Notes: generated from the sequence alone by a model not told the origin. A stretch of 64,000 bases of DNA from Rhyacophila brunnea (GCA_022495005.1 JAGYXB010001062.1:1054001-1118000), one strand, 5' to 3'. Positions 26,101-37,869 are shown, numbered from the stretch's first letter. Translations and numbers: made by a program.

Positions 26101-27080
26101 TATTTATTAAATAATAAAAATGAGATTAATGTCAGAAACGCATTATTATCACGTCACGTGAACTCATTTATGTTAGATTGAAATCATCATCGAATGTCAT
26201 TCGATAATAAAAACTGACAACATACAAAAACATTGTGTCAATTACATGTTATTTGTAGATCTCTTCCAAAAAATACGTGAGATCACGTGACTCGAAAATG
26301 TAGAAATTTGCTGAAAATAAAAACGTTCTGGCACGGCGGTGTAGCGTGAGGTGGCCAATATAGGTGTTACACATTTAAACTGACTTTCTTACCGAGCTCA
26401 CATGTGCTTACGTGACATGATAATAATGTTTCTAATTACAGAGTTTTTTTACTTCAATCATACTTGGAAAATACATGTTTTCGCATCAAATTATACCCAT
26501 AGAAATTGAGCTGCTAACATGTATAAATTGTGTCGGTACATTCAGGTGTTATAAAGATTTTTAAGAAGAACCATTCCTTTTTATTTCGTTAACCAGCTTT
26601 CTTTAGTCGTTTTCAAAGTAATTCGCGTGACCTCGTCGTATCACTTAATTCGTATTGCATCACCCAAGACACGTCGCAGGAGTAAGATAGAGAGAAGGTG
26701 TGAACCCCCTCGCTTTAAATTGAGCCATAGTTTCTCATTACTATCGTGCACTAGATTCTTTGCACAGTAGTATTAGAGTTTTACAATGTGCCCAAAAGAA
26801 AACTTGCCATTTTCACGACGAATGGGAAATTGGGTCTGTGTCAGACAAGACGTGCTGCTTAAACTGTAGAGTTCCAGTGTTCTTAGCCAAATATTATGCA
26901 TTAGGTCAAGTTGAAGAATGACAATGGGACATGTCTGGTTTAAACAATCAATAATTCAATAATTTATAAACACCCTGTCTATTCTAAACTATCCTAAACG
27001 CCAAACCATGAAATGTGCAGGAAAGCGAAATTTAGAAATTACGGACCTATTTATGAAAAATTCAATATTAATATATTATA
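23110..27080. other. AT-rich interval without recognisable genes
   Basis: No protein family or repeat terminus was recognised over this 4 kb. Confidence 0.4.
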
Positions 27081-27093
27081 ATTACACTGGCAA

Positions 27094-27540
27094 GCGTAGG
27101 GTGTTCAACCGATGTGTGCTACCCGTGCTCACGTATGGCTGCGAGACATGGACCCTCAACACGAGAGATGTCCAAAGGCTAAGAGTCACACAGCGATGCA
27201 TGGAGAGGTGCATGTTGGGCATCACGCGAAAGGACCGTAAGAGAAACGAATGGGTTAGGAAGCAGACAAGAGTACGCGATGTAATAGACGTTGCCAAACA
27301 GCTGAAATGGAGATGGGCGGGGCACATTGTTCGCCGAAAGGACGGCCGCTGGACAAATGCTGTCATCCAATGGTACCCAAGGGGCACGAAACGGCCACAG
27401 GGTCGCCCTAAAAGCAGCTGGATTGACGAACTGATAAAGTTCGGCGGAAATACGTGGCAGCGAACGACACAGGACCGAGAGAGTTGGAGATAGCTTGGGG
27501 AGGCCTTCATCCAGCAGTGGATTGACCCCGGCTGATGATG
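27094..27540 (+). mobile_element. 5'-truncated RTE-type LINE insertion
   Basis: The plus frame reads from KRRVFNRCVLPVLTYGCETW through the MERCMLGITRKDRKRNEW block, the WAGHIVRR and GRPKSSWIDELIKFGGN blocks and DRESWR. This is the C-terminal end of an RTE-clade reverse-transcriptase ORF (thumb region onward); the family protein is over 900 residues, so only about the last 150 remain. A TAG at 27491 replaces the GAG kept in the 18455 copy. After it the frame continues LGEAFIQQWIDPG to TGA at 27533 and a short TGATGATG tail typical of RTE. A 10-bp duplication, ACACTGGCAA, flanks it (27084-27093 and 27541-27550), proving a distinct, fairly recent target-primed insertion. Confidence 0.85.
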
Positions 27541-27559
27541 ACACTGGCAAATAATGTCA

Positions 27560-28140
27560 CTTGGGATACTTAAGAAGTGGCATGAAAATAATTATTTCTT
27601 AAATTCAATATAATCCTATGCATTTAGATTTATACAGAAATGTTGGAAATTTCCTAGAGAATCGATTAATGTAAAAAAATATATTTCGAAAATTTGCGTT
27701 TAGGATAATTAAGAATTGACCAATACACCCAATGTATAGCATTAAGTAGGTATCATTTTACTACCCTTAGCAATTTTGTTTTGAACGTTAATTTCTCTAA
27801 ATTGGAAAACAGTATTATAAGTAGGTATAACATTTCGGTACTTTACTGCCACTTGATATAAATTTAATAACAAAATATCTGCTCACGTTCTGATTTAATT
27901 ATTAATCTCGTTAAAGCAAGTGGAAACGTAGAAATTATTTCGAGTATTATTCACCTTCGTTATACATAATTTGTTCCACGCATAACTGATTCGTTCTTAC
28001 CACCCAGTGTTGCAGGATTATTATTATTATTGTAAAATTATATTCCTCGTTTCTATATTTTCAACGTAGGTTGACTTTTCATCTGATTAGGTACTATTCG
28101 ATTCTCATTTGCATATATGAATACCATATGGAACTGAAAC
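27560..28140. other. AT-rich non-coding, nothing recognised
   Basis: No supportable gene or repeat. Confidence 0.4.
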
Positions 28141-28149
28141 TGAAATAAC

Positions 28150-28540
28150 GGTTCTAGGACGATTTGGCGCCGGGACAACTGGACGCCACAGAATTCGAAA
28201 ATAAATAGACGTTAGGTACTTATAGGTACTTTAAAAAAAATATTTAATATTATTATTTATATTTAAATGATTATATTATGATTTAATAGTTGGTGAGAAT
28301 ATAAATATGCAGACGTAAATAATGATTTAATCGTGCATATGTTTAAGTTCCAACGAAAAAACAGTTTTTTATTTTATATAAAGCCATAGGCATGGTAATT
28401 CTCAATCCGCAATAAGAGTAAAATGAATTAAAACTACTAAGTAGTCGATATAAACTGATTAAAAAACCTGATCTACGTTCTGTTTACGTGTCTACGACAG
28501 TGCGGCGTCCAATTGTCCGGAGTCCAGTTGTCCCATTCCC
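28150..28540. mobile_element. MITE with GGACAA-CTGGACGCC termini
   Basis: The left end reads GGTTCTAGGACGATTTGG, then CGCCGGGACAACTGGACGCC. The right end, inverted, reads GGGAATGGGACAACTGGACT, then CCGGACAATTGGACGCC. An exact 8-bp duplication, GAAATAAC, flanks it (28142-28149 and 28541-28548). The 391-bp interior is AT-rich and non-coding. The inner terminal motif CCGGACAATTGGACGCC resembles CCGGACATCTGGAGTCC at the end of the giant element only 31 bp away. Confidence 0.75.
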
Positions 28541-29030
28541 GAAATAACAGATTTCAATCATTATTAAGTTACTTATCAGTAGACACCGGACATCTGGAGT
28601 CCTTTTTTTTTGGGACGGACTCGAATATTACAACATTTTTTAATTAAAAAATGCGTTAATAATTTATGGAACCTATGTTTTTCAGAAAAATAAGTTGTAC
28701 GATGTAGTAGGTACAATGAAATATGAAATAAATGATATTGATAATATGTGCAAGAGACTTTATCGATACTTAATTATATAGGAACGCTGCTATTAGTAGA
28801 TATACTATACTATTTAGAAAAATTAATGAAGCGCTTACGTAAAGAGTGGAAGAATTAGTTGTTAATAGTAATATCTATAATATTTAATAATATTCCACTT
28901 TTTATATACCTATTATTGAAATCAAAGTTTAAAATTTCTACTAAACTACTTTTATTTTCACTATCAAATAACAAATCACACTTGCTCCCATAATGAGAAG
29001 GACCTGACAGCTAGTGTATTATTAAAATCG

Positions 29031-29427
29031 TACCAAATCTGAATGATTTCGTATATTATGTTCATACTACGAAAATATTATATGGATTTATGGATAGGTA
29101 AAATGGGGAATATCGGACCTACGCGGTTAATGAAACCCTTTAGAAAAAGTTTCGTACGAAAGATACTTCAAATCGTACTTTTGTGTTTCAAGCAAGTGGT
29201 TGGACATATTGAGATATTCAATTTTAATATATAGGTACTGATGTTGTAATGTTTTTTTTGACATTTTTACAGGCCATTTTCAAACACTTTATATTCATCA
29301 TGCAAAATATGTAAGGACATGCGTTTTCTGTTAATTGCTACTCCCTAATACTATAAATTATATATCATAGTATTATTTCAATGAAATATATAAACCCGAT
29401 ATAATTATTTATTTCGGGAGTTATCAA
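29031..29427. other. Segment present only in copy A of the giant element
   Basis: Flanking text ATTATTAAAATCG and AATGATACAATCATAATT is contiguous in copy B (rejoined there by a few bases, AACTATTA), while copy A carries about 395 extra bp. The segment has no clear terminal inverted repeats or coding content. It may be an insertion in A or a deletion in B. Confidence 0.6.
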
Positions 29428-31133
29428 AATGATACAATCATAATTAGTCGACATTGATACATTGTGTATATATATTACCTAATACCATTGATAATAAATT
29501 ATTTTATCAAGAAAATATTAGATATAAATAGGTATAACACAGTTGCAGTGCATACCATTTGCCTTAACAAGTTGACCTTGGTTCTAACAGTTCATTGCTT
29601 TATCCAATCTGGGAGTTCACACATGAAACTATAATTTGATGTTATAGTAATATGGTAGAAAAACAAAAAAAACTTAACCTGCGCGTTTGTTAACTGATCT
29701 ACGTATTTTCTTAAAATCCGAGATCACTTCAGTTTTGACGATTATGGATTATAGCTTAAAATTGTTTATTTGTTTTTAATTAGTGAGTAGGTATATTTCG
29801 TGATATTTCACATTAGCTGGTTCCATTGTTTACGGGAAATGACGTTTTAACGGGCTTACCTATTGAATGTATTAATAGTATGTAATATATTCATTACGGG
29901 TTTTTCACAAACACTTCAGATAATCAAAATTTGTTTTTTACTTGATCCTTTACTAATAGGTAAGAAGGTTTTAACAATTTTTTATTATGTCAATGTGCAT
30001 TTACGATCGGTGAGTGCGCATAGTGCACGAAGAAGCCAGAAGGCATAACCCGGTCGTAAATAATGACTAATAGAATACCTAGTACAAAACATAAATCAAT
30101 TGGAATTTATTGATTAATATTTTTGCCACTCGTACCCGTTAGATATAGGGACCATTATACCACTTTCCTCTAGAAGGTATATAAGGTACTTTTAAACACT
30201 TTGTACATTTTGCATTTTTGTTTATTATTATTAAATCTTAGTTGATATTATTCTTTTGACTTATTAACTTAAAAATAACAACAATGGATGAAATATAATA
30301 TTCCTAAATATTATAATATGTCACATATATAATATTGTGTAAGTATATAATATATAATTATCAAGCCTCGATAGCGAAGGCTGCGTGACTAGCAAATGCA
30401 CTTACGACCTATGTAAACCTGCCGTTCATATTGTTTTAAAAGCACTATTATATCTAAAATGTAAACATAAATTTATATACAATATTGGTATATACTACAG
30501 CTGATGATGATACATACTATCGTATGGAAAATAATTCATTTTAAGTTGTGGACTTCTTGTACGTATCATGCGACAAAAGCAATAAAATCGTCTTCAAGTT
30601 TTTGTCATTGGTCGGGAACCTTTTTTGATACATACACCTACGGTAGGTGAATTTTAAACACAGCAAATTTTTCACAGTTTTGAAGTTACGCTATTTCTTA
30701 ATGTATATAAACCAGTCATTTAATAAATAAGGACAAATATCACCAACAAGTTAGTTCAAGTAAACAATCGACTCCCACGTCCTCTATACTTAATTGACTT
30801 TTTATGCAATAATATGTACCTACCTATATTTTGTACCGTTATTCAATTGAAAATGTCCATTAGGATAAAATCGGTTGAATATCAACATTATGGAATAAAT
30901 GTGGAAAAAGTACGAAAGTACATATAAAGTGTTTTAATGAAATATGTATCTAGATTCTAGGTACTAGTCGTTTTATGTGATGAATAGTTCTTTACACTTT
31001 ACAATATGTAAGTATTTAAATCAAATACATAATATAATCATATATCAGATAATTTATTTTTAATAACAACATTTAAATATAATGCTAATTATGTCGAATG
31101 GCCACCTAATCGGCGCGCCTTTAGCGTACAATG

Positions 31134-31940
31134 TATTAAATGGGACGGCGGGACTTTTTTTAACGTTACACACCTACAAACTTACCCGTAGAATGGCCAA
31201 AAATGGAACTACGAATTACCATAGGACGCCATTTTGAAAATTTCATTCGAATGTCAAATTTTGTCCAGTTACTAGTCTTGATTGGGTAGTTTTCGGCAAT
31301 GGCTCCATTTTTTTTGTAGTACTTATTCCACTTTTAATCAATAAATTAGGACCGGTTTCGTCCGCCTCAGAGGGACATTTTCAACTGAATCTTCCCTTGT
31401 TCAGTTGAAAATGTCCCTCTGATGCGAACGAAACCGGTCCTAATTTATTGATTAAAAGTGGAATAATTACTACAAAAAAATGCGTTTTTTAAATTAAACA
31501 ACAATAAATATTAACGTAATACAATCACTAAGTGAAAATCTGAAGTATTAAATGGGACGGCGGGACTTTTTAACGTTACACACCTACAAACTTACACCTG
31601 TAAAGATGGCCAAAATGGAACTACGAACTACCATAGGACGCCATTTTGAAAATTTCATTCGAATGTCAGATTTTGTCTACTAGTCTTGATTGGGTAGTTT
31701 TCGACAATGGCTCCATTTTTTTTTGTGCTTGTGCACTTTTAATCAATAAATTAGGACCGGTTTCGTCCGCCTCAGAGGACATTTTCAACTGAATCTTCCT
31801 TGTTCGGTTGAAAATGTCCCTCTAATCGACGAAACCGTCCTATTATTCGATAAAAGATGAGATAATACTAAATACGTTTATTAAATTAAACAACAATAAA
31901 TATTATTGGCATGTACAATGACTAGAGTGAAAATCTGAAG
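31134..31940 (+). repeat. Tandem duplication of a ~400-bp unit in copy A
   Basis: Unit 1 (31134-31545) and unit 2 (31546-31940) both start TATTAAATGGGACGGCGGGA and end AGTGAAAATCTGAAG. Copy B carries one unit only (about 33483-33895, inverted). Unit 2 is the more diverged, mainly by small deletions around its internal hairpin, so the duplication is not brand new. Confidence 0.8.
31311..31480. mobile_element. Nested hairpin MITE in copy A
   Basis: A near-perfect ~80-bp inverted repeat closes on itself: TTTTTTGTAGTACTTATTCC at one end and GGAATAATTACTACAAAAAA at the other, with GGACCGGTTTCG and CGAAACCGGTCC inside and a short loop at about 31395. A decayed version lies at about 31722-31870, and a good copy in element B at 33542-33713. 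It was therefore present before the two copies separated. Confidence 0.75.
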
Positions 31941-32714
31941 CAATATTATATTTACCCAAGAAACCTTTAGAAGAATGCAATTACGGCTTGCGCAATACAT
32001 AATATTATAATAGTAAGGTTCAAATAGATAACTTTTCAAGGATGTCTCGCATCTACAGATGTACGCCACTGTTATTTTGAAGATGAAATTTTCGATTTGA
32101 TGAAATTCTTCAATGTCGATAATTTATAATCAAATAGACCAGTTTGGGCAGAGCATCCTCAAAATACTTAAATATCTAAAGAAATAAACAAGTAGGTATG
32201 TGACTTTTTTATCGATATGTAGGTACGGTATTGTTGCTTGATAATACTAATAGGTATCAATATGATACATTTAGAACATAAAACGGGTCAGCGGACAAAA
32301 TCTTCCAATATTTGTATTTATATTAGTGGTAGGGTACGCAAAAGCTATTCGATATTTAATTATGAAAAAACATATTCTACACGCATTTTATAAAAATGGT
32401 TTACCATTACTTACCTGCAATAAAACAAACCATCAATTTTGTAATGCGACCTTTTTAATTGCATTTTGCGAATTTGAATTCGTTTGTCGTTGCCGCAAGT
32501 CGCGTTATAATATTGGCAAGACGATTATCTTAATTACATTAATTACCATCGCACCTGAGCTGCCAGAAAAAACAACTGACAAATTGTAGAAATCCATACT
32601 AAGAATCATTTGGGCAAAAGTCTCCTTAGGATATTGGATTCGTCCACCAATTTAATGTGTTTTTTTATGGGTTGACGGTTAAAAACTTCAACAGGCCGGC
32701 CTTTACTTATCAGT

Positions 32715-35700
32715 AAAGGCCGGATCTTTCAAGTTTTTAACCGTCAACCCATAAAAAAACACATTAAAATGGTGGACGAATCCAATATTCTAAGGAGACT
32801 TTTGCCCAAATGATTTTTAGTATGGATTTCTACAATTAGTCAGTTGTTTTTTCTGGCAGCTCAGGTGCGATGGTAATTATTGTAATTAAAATAATCGTCT
32901 TGCCAATAGCTAACGCGACGTGCGGGCCACGCCAAACGAATTCAAATTCGCAAACTGTAATTAAAAAGGTCGCATTTCAAAATTGATGGTTTGTTTTATT
33001 GCAGGTAAGTAATGGTAAACCATTTTTATAAAATGCGTGTAGAATATGTTTTTTCATAATTAAATATCGAATAGCTTTTGCGTACCTACCACTAATATAA
33101 GTACAAATATTGAAAGATTTTGTCCGCTAACCCGTTTTATGTTCTAAATGTATCATATTGATACCTATTAGTATTACCAAGCAACAATACCGTACCTACA
33201 TATCGATAAAAAATCACATACCTACTTGTTTATTTCTTTAGATATTTAAGTATTTTGAGGATGCTCTGCCCAAACTGGTCTATTTGATTGTAAACTATTG
33301 ACATTGAAGAATTTCATCAAATCGATCGTAAGAAATTTCATCTTCAAAATACCAGTGGCGTACATCTGTAGATGCGAGACATCCCTGAAAATATTAGTTT
33401 GAGCCTACTATTATAATATCATGTATTGCGTACGCCGTAATTGCATTCTTCTAATGGTTTTGCAATATAATATTGCTTCAGATTTTCACTTAGTCATTGT
33501 ATTACGTTAATATTTATTGTTGTTTAATTTAATAAAACGCATTTTTTTGTAGTACTTATTCCACTTTTAATCAATAAATTAGGACCAGTTTCGTTCGCAT
33601 CAGAGGGACATTTTCAACTGAACAAGGGAAGATTCAGTTGAAAATGTCCCTCTGAGGCGGACGAAACCGGTCCTAATTTATAGATTAAAAGTGGAATAAG
33701 TACTACAAAAAAATGGAGCCATTGTCGAAAACTACCCAATCAAGACTCGTAACTGGACAAAATCTGACATTCGAATGAAATTTTCAAAATGGCGTCCTAT
33801 GGTAGTTCGTAGTTCCATTGTTGTCCATTCTACAGGTAAGTTTGTAGGTGTGTAACGTTAAAAAAGTCCTGCCGTCCCATTTAATACATTGTACGCTAAA
33901 GGCGCGCCGATTAGGTGGCCATTCGACACAATTAGCATTATATTTTTATATTTAAATGTTGTAATTAATATGATTATATTATGTATTTGATTTAAATACT
34001 TACATATTATATAGTGTAAAGAACTATTCATCACATAAAACGACTGGTACCTAGATACATATTTCATTAAAACACTTTATATGTACTTTCGTACTTTTTC
34101 CACATTTATTTCATAATTTTGATATTTAACCGATTTTATCCTAATTTCAATTGAATAACATTACAAAATATAGGTAGGTACATATTGCATAAAAAGTCAA
34201 TTAATTAAGTATAGATAACGTGGGAGTCGTTGTTTACTTGAACTAACTTGTTGGTGATATTTGTCCTTATTTATTAAATGACTGATTTATAATATACATT
34301 ATGAAATAGCGTAAATTCATCACTGAAAAATTTTCTGTGTTTAAAATTCACCTACCTCAGATATTAAAAAAGGTTCCCTACCAATGACAAATTTTGAATG
34401 TGGTTTTATTGTTTTCAATCGCATGATGAATAAAAAAAGTCCACTACTTAAAAATGAATTATTTTCCATACGATAGTATGTATCATCATCAGCTGTAGTA
34501 TATACCAATATTGTATATAAATTTATGTTTACCGTGGATTTACAAGAATAAAATTACAAAGCAAGGGATAATCTTAAAAAAATAACAATGCAATGTGCTT
34601 TTAAAACGATATTATTAGCAGGTTTACATAGTGCATTTGATAGTCACGCAGCCTTCACTATCGAGGTTTGATAATTATATATTGTATGTGCCATATTATA
34701 ATTTTTAGGAATATTATATTTCATCCATTATTGTTATTTTTAAGTTAATAAGTCAAAAGAATAATATCAACTAAGATTTAATAACAATAAACAAAAATGT
34801 AAAATGTACAATAACCATCGTAAGTTGTGATAGTTGTGTGACGTCTCAATATAAAGTGATTTTGTGGACAAAAAATCAGTTCAAAAGTGTTTAAAAGTAC
34901 CTTATATACCTTCTAGAGGAAAACGTGGTATAATAGTCCCTATATCTAACGGGTACGAGTGGCAAAAACATTAATCAATAAATTCTAATTGATTTATGTT
35001 TTGTACTAGGTATTCTATTTAAGTCATTATTTACGACCCGGCGTATGCCTTCTTTGTGCACTATGCGCACTCACCGATCGTAAATGCACATTGACATTTA
35101 ATATAATAGAAGAATGTGAAAACCTTCTTACCTATTAGTAAAGGATCAAGTAAAAAACAAATTTTGATTATCTGAAGTGTTTGTGAAAACCCGTAATGAA
35201 TATCTTACATACTATTAATACAGTCAATAAGTAAGCCCGTTAAATCGTCATTTCCCGTTAACAATGGAACCAGCTAATGTGAAATATCACGAAATATACC
35301 TACTCACTAAATAAAAAACAAATAAACAATTTTAAGCTATAATCTATAACCGTTAAAACTGAAGTGATGTCGGATTTTAAGAAAATACGTAGATCAGTTA
35401 ACATGCGCGCAGGTTAAGTTTTTTTTGTTTTTTCTACCATATTACTATAACATCAAATTATAGTTTCATGTGTGAACTCCCAGATTGGATAAAGCAATGA
35501 GCTATTAGGGAAGGTCAACTTGTTAAGAAATGGTAGGCACTGCAACTGTGTTATACCTATTTATATCTAATATTTCTTGATAAAATAATTTATTATCAAT
35601 GGTACTCGTATTATGTACTATATATAAACAATGTATCAATGTCGACTAATTATGATTGTATCATTTAATAGTTCGATTTTAATAATACACTAGCTGTCCG

Positions 35701-36127
35701 GTCCTTCTCATCATGGGAGCAAGTTTGATTTGTTATTTGATAGTGAAAATAGAAGTAGTTTAGTGGAAATTTTAAACTTTGGTTTCAATAATAGGTATAT
35801 AAAAAGTGGAATATTATTAAATATTATAGATATTACTATTAACAACTAATTTTTCCACTCTATACGTAAGCGCTTCATTAATTTCTCTAAATAGTATAGT
35901 ATATCTACTTACTAATAGCAGCGTTTCTATATAATTAAGTATCGATAAAGTCTCTTGCACATATTATCAATATCATTTATTTCATATTTCATTGTACCTA
36001 CTACATCGTACAACTTATTTTTCTGAAAAACATAGGTTCCATAATTATTAACGCATTTTTTAATTAAAAAATGTTGTAATATTCGAGTCCGTCCCAAAAA
36101 AAAAAGGACTCCAGATATCCGGTGTCT
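32715..36127 (-). mobile_element. Non-autonomous DNA transposon, copy B (3.4 kb, inverted)
   Basis: Inverted partner of 28582-32704, from AAAGGCCGGATCTTTCAAG to ATCCGGTGTCT. It carries the single-unit version of the region duplicated in copy A. It also has short extra segments near 34530-34600 and 34810-34880 that A lacks. No protein was recognised. The terminal 120 bp are nearly identical to those of copy A, while interior indels show independent decay or different source copies. Confidence 0.7.
33542..33713. mobile_element. Nested hairpin MITE in copy B
   Basis: Same ~170-bp hairpin as 31311-31480 (GTAGTACTTATTCCAC and GTGGAATAAGTACTAC at the ends, ACTGAACAAGGGAAGATTCAGT at the loop), at the homologous place in copy B. 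Confidence 0.75.
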
Positions 36128-36388
36128 ACTTATCAGTAATCACTAATGTATTTTATTATCATAATAATAATGCCTTTATTATATCAGTGGCGACGACTAT
36201 TTATTGGATAGAAGTAAACGATTATATTTTGTAATAATCAAAACTAATAATAATACACATTTCGACGGTGATCGATGTGCTATATTATTATACCTAGTAA
36301 GCCCGAGTAATGCATGGCAATTCGACTTTAAGCGAAAATTTGAGAATTAACCATTTATTATAAACATTATTCAAACAGATTCCGGCAT

Positions 36389-36510
36389 CTTGGAAGGCCA
36401 CTAAGCGGGTTTACGACTGAGCTTCGGGATGCTGGTATAACTGAGAATACGCAAGAAGACTGGCGAACGACAGGGATTCTGTGGAAGCCGCGTATTTTCC
36501 AAGTGTGGCG
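36389..36510 (+). pseudogene. Possible LINE ORF C-terminal relic
   Basis: A short open frame reads LGRPLSGFTTELRDAG, then TQEDWRTTGILWK. It resembles the GRP-x-x-x-W/F-x-x-x-L-x-x-AG ... D-W-R-x-x-A-x-D-R-x-x-W tails of some non-LTR retrotransposon proteins. The conserved tryptophans and the AQDR motif are only partly recognisable. It lies about 250 bp beyond the giant palindrome. Weak call. Confidence 0.3.
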
Positions 36511-36519
36511 TTAATTATT

Positions 36520-37755
36520 ATACAAATATTACTAACTTACGATTACAGACTAGTAATTTTATAAGTAATTAATTTATTCAAATATGTCACTATTTTATTA
36601 CATAGTATTTTCATTACTTACGGATGGAATAATAAATCAATTCGCATTATCCGCGATAAAATGTGTAGCAAACTCGTGTATTTAAAATATTTTTTACATG
36701 TCAAGGTATGCCGTTTAGTATCGAGTCTTCGCCACCGGAAGTAAAGTTTTATTTGCCTATTCCACTTTCAAAGTTTCACCGCTTACCCAGGAACGCTCCT
36801 TTAACTGGTCTGCGCTCGCGGTCGGTGGAGTGGGGGACGCGCCTTCGGGAGATAAATAACTACACTACATACCTACATAATATAAATAATATGACACCTG
36901 AAGTGTAAAACATTATTTGTATACATCTTTGTTTAATGATGACCATTTCAACGGATTTTTGAAATCCATTCAACAAAGTTTTTTCTTGTTAATTCTACGA
37001 TGCCTCAGTTTTTTTTTATGTCGACAACTATTTTGGACTTTAACCCCATCTTCAGAACGACTACAAAATTTTAATCCAACTAATTTCCAAAAACTCAAAC
37101 TTATTAAAGTTATTGTATAATATTGTGTTAATCCATCTTCTTTCCTTCGCACAGCAGTGACGTACTTTCATTTACTTAATTTATTGTAATTTTTACTTAT
37201 GATTAGGTACATATTTCTTTGTCTTCACTTTGGTTCACGTGCTTCGCCATTATCAGCCAATAGCACTGTGTATTAGTAGCATAAATTAGATTAATCAGGA
37301 TGTAATTCATTATATTTTAAAAATCACATAATCAGAAATCGTGATGCACGCTACAGTAAAATTCTTGGAAAATAAACTACATATTACGGGGAAAATTGTG
37401 TCTAAGAAATTATATTACATTTGGAAATTATCAGCATCCTGCAAATTGCCATCAAATATTAAATTAACATCATCATCTCGATCTTCAAAGCTAGTTATGT
37501 TGAGCATGTTTGTTCAATTTTAATGGCATGTTAAATTATGAAATTATTCACCGTTATTATTTTACCGTATCCGAGTACCTATAGAAAATCGGAAAAATGC
37601 ATCCTTAGTAGAGTACCTATACGCTTTATAACTTTGCACGTTTTTGCACTTTTTACTACACTCATACGCCTCTTTGCCAGATTGCATCGCATAAAATTAG
37701 ATCAGTGATATTCACTTGTATTAATATACATATGTAGTAATAAATAAATGAATAT
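36520..37755. other. AT-rich non-coding, nothing recognised
   Basis: A small GC-richer patch at 36790-36855 (GGTCTGCGCTCGCGGTCG) is not explained by any recognised feature. Confidence 0.35.
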
Positions 37756-37762
37756 ATTTAAT

Positions 37763-37860
37763 ATACATAATTTCGAAAACACTTCTGAGAAAATATATTA
37801 TAACCAATAGAAAAAATCTTTTTGAAAAAAGTAAGACACCCCTGAGGAATCGAACCTTAT
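37763..37860 (-). repeat. Truncated arm of the tRNA-like foldback element
   Basis: The outer arm of 11322-11737 recurs here: ACACTTCTGAGAAAATATAT, then TTTGAAAAAAGTAAGACACC, then GAGGAATCGAACCT, which is the B-box end of the tRNA-like unit. The copy stops there. This shows the family moves or breaks as half-units. Confidence 0.65.
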
Positions 37861-37869
37861 TTACCTTTC

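Larger units (their letters stand above)
28582..32704 (+). mobile_element. Non-autonomous DNA transposon, copy A (4.1 kb)
   Basis: Runs from AGACACCGGACATCTGGAG to GGCCGGCCTTT. Inverting the second end gives AAAGGCCGGMTCTTTSAAGT when both copies are considered. This matches the first end at roughly 13 of 20 positions (shared A-x-A-x-x-CCGGAT-x-T-x-T-x-x-AGT), so each copy has short imperfect inverted termini of its own. A 10-bp duplication flanks it. No transposase or other protein was recognised; the longest frame, at 32326-32589 (87 codons), is unlike anything known to me. Copy A has a 412-bp tandem duplication (31134-31940) and a ~395-bp segment (29031-29427) that copy B lacks. A 9-10-bp duplication is typical of Mutator-like elements, so that superfamily is the leading but unproven guess. 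Confidence 0.7.
28572..36137. repeat. Giant palindrome with three copies of a 10-bp direct repeat
   Basis: Two inverted arms meet at the hairpin CCGGCCTTT-ACTTATCAGT-AAAGGCCGG (centre about 32710). The outer ends read AGACACCGGACATCTGGAGT on the left and, inverted, AGACACCGGATATCTGGAGT on the right. The same 10-bp word, ACTTATCAGT, in the same orientation, abuts the left end (28572-28581), forms the centre (32705-32714) and abuts the right end (36128-36137). The simplest reading is two inverted copies of one transposon sharing a target duplication. By eye the arms are highly similar over kilobases but differ by several indels. Confidence 0.85.

Noticed and set aside
27008..27093. Extending the RTE reading frame upstream to its ATG at 27008
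   Set aside because: The 10-bp TSD shows the insertion starts at 27094. The upstream codons are host DNA that happens to be in frame.
29863..30048. Transposase or other protein in the giant element
   Set aside because: Frames inside the arms (61-87 codons) have no conserved motif, and their counterparts in the other arm are broken.
28572..36137. Assembly artefact producing a false palindrome
   Set aside because: The arms differ by many substitutions, a 400-bp tandem duplication, a ~395-bp indel and smaller indels, so it is not one sequence joined to its own reverse complement.
36176..36190. hAT left end CAGTGGCGACGAC
   Set aside because: No partner CGCCACTG end or matching 8-bp flank was found downstream.
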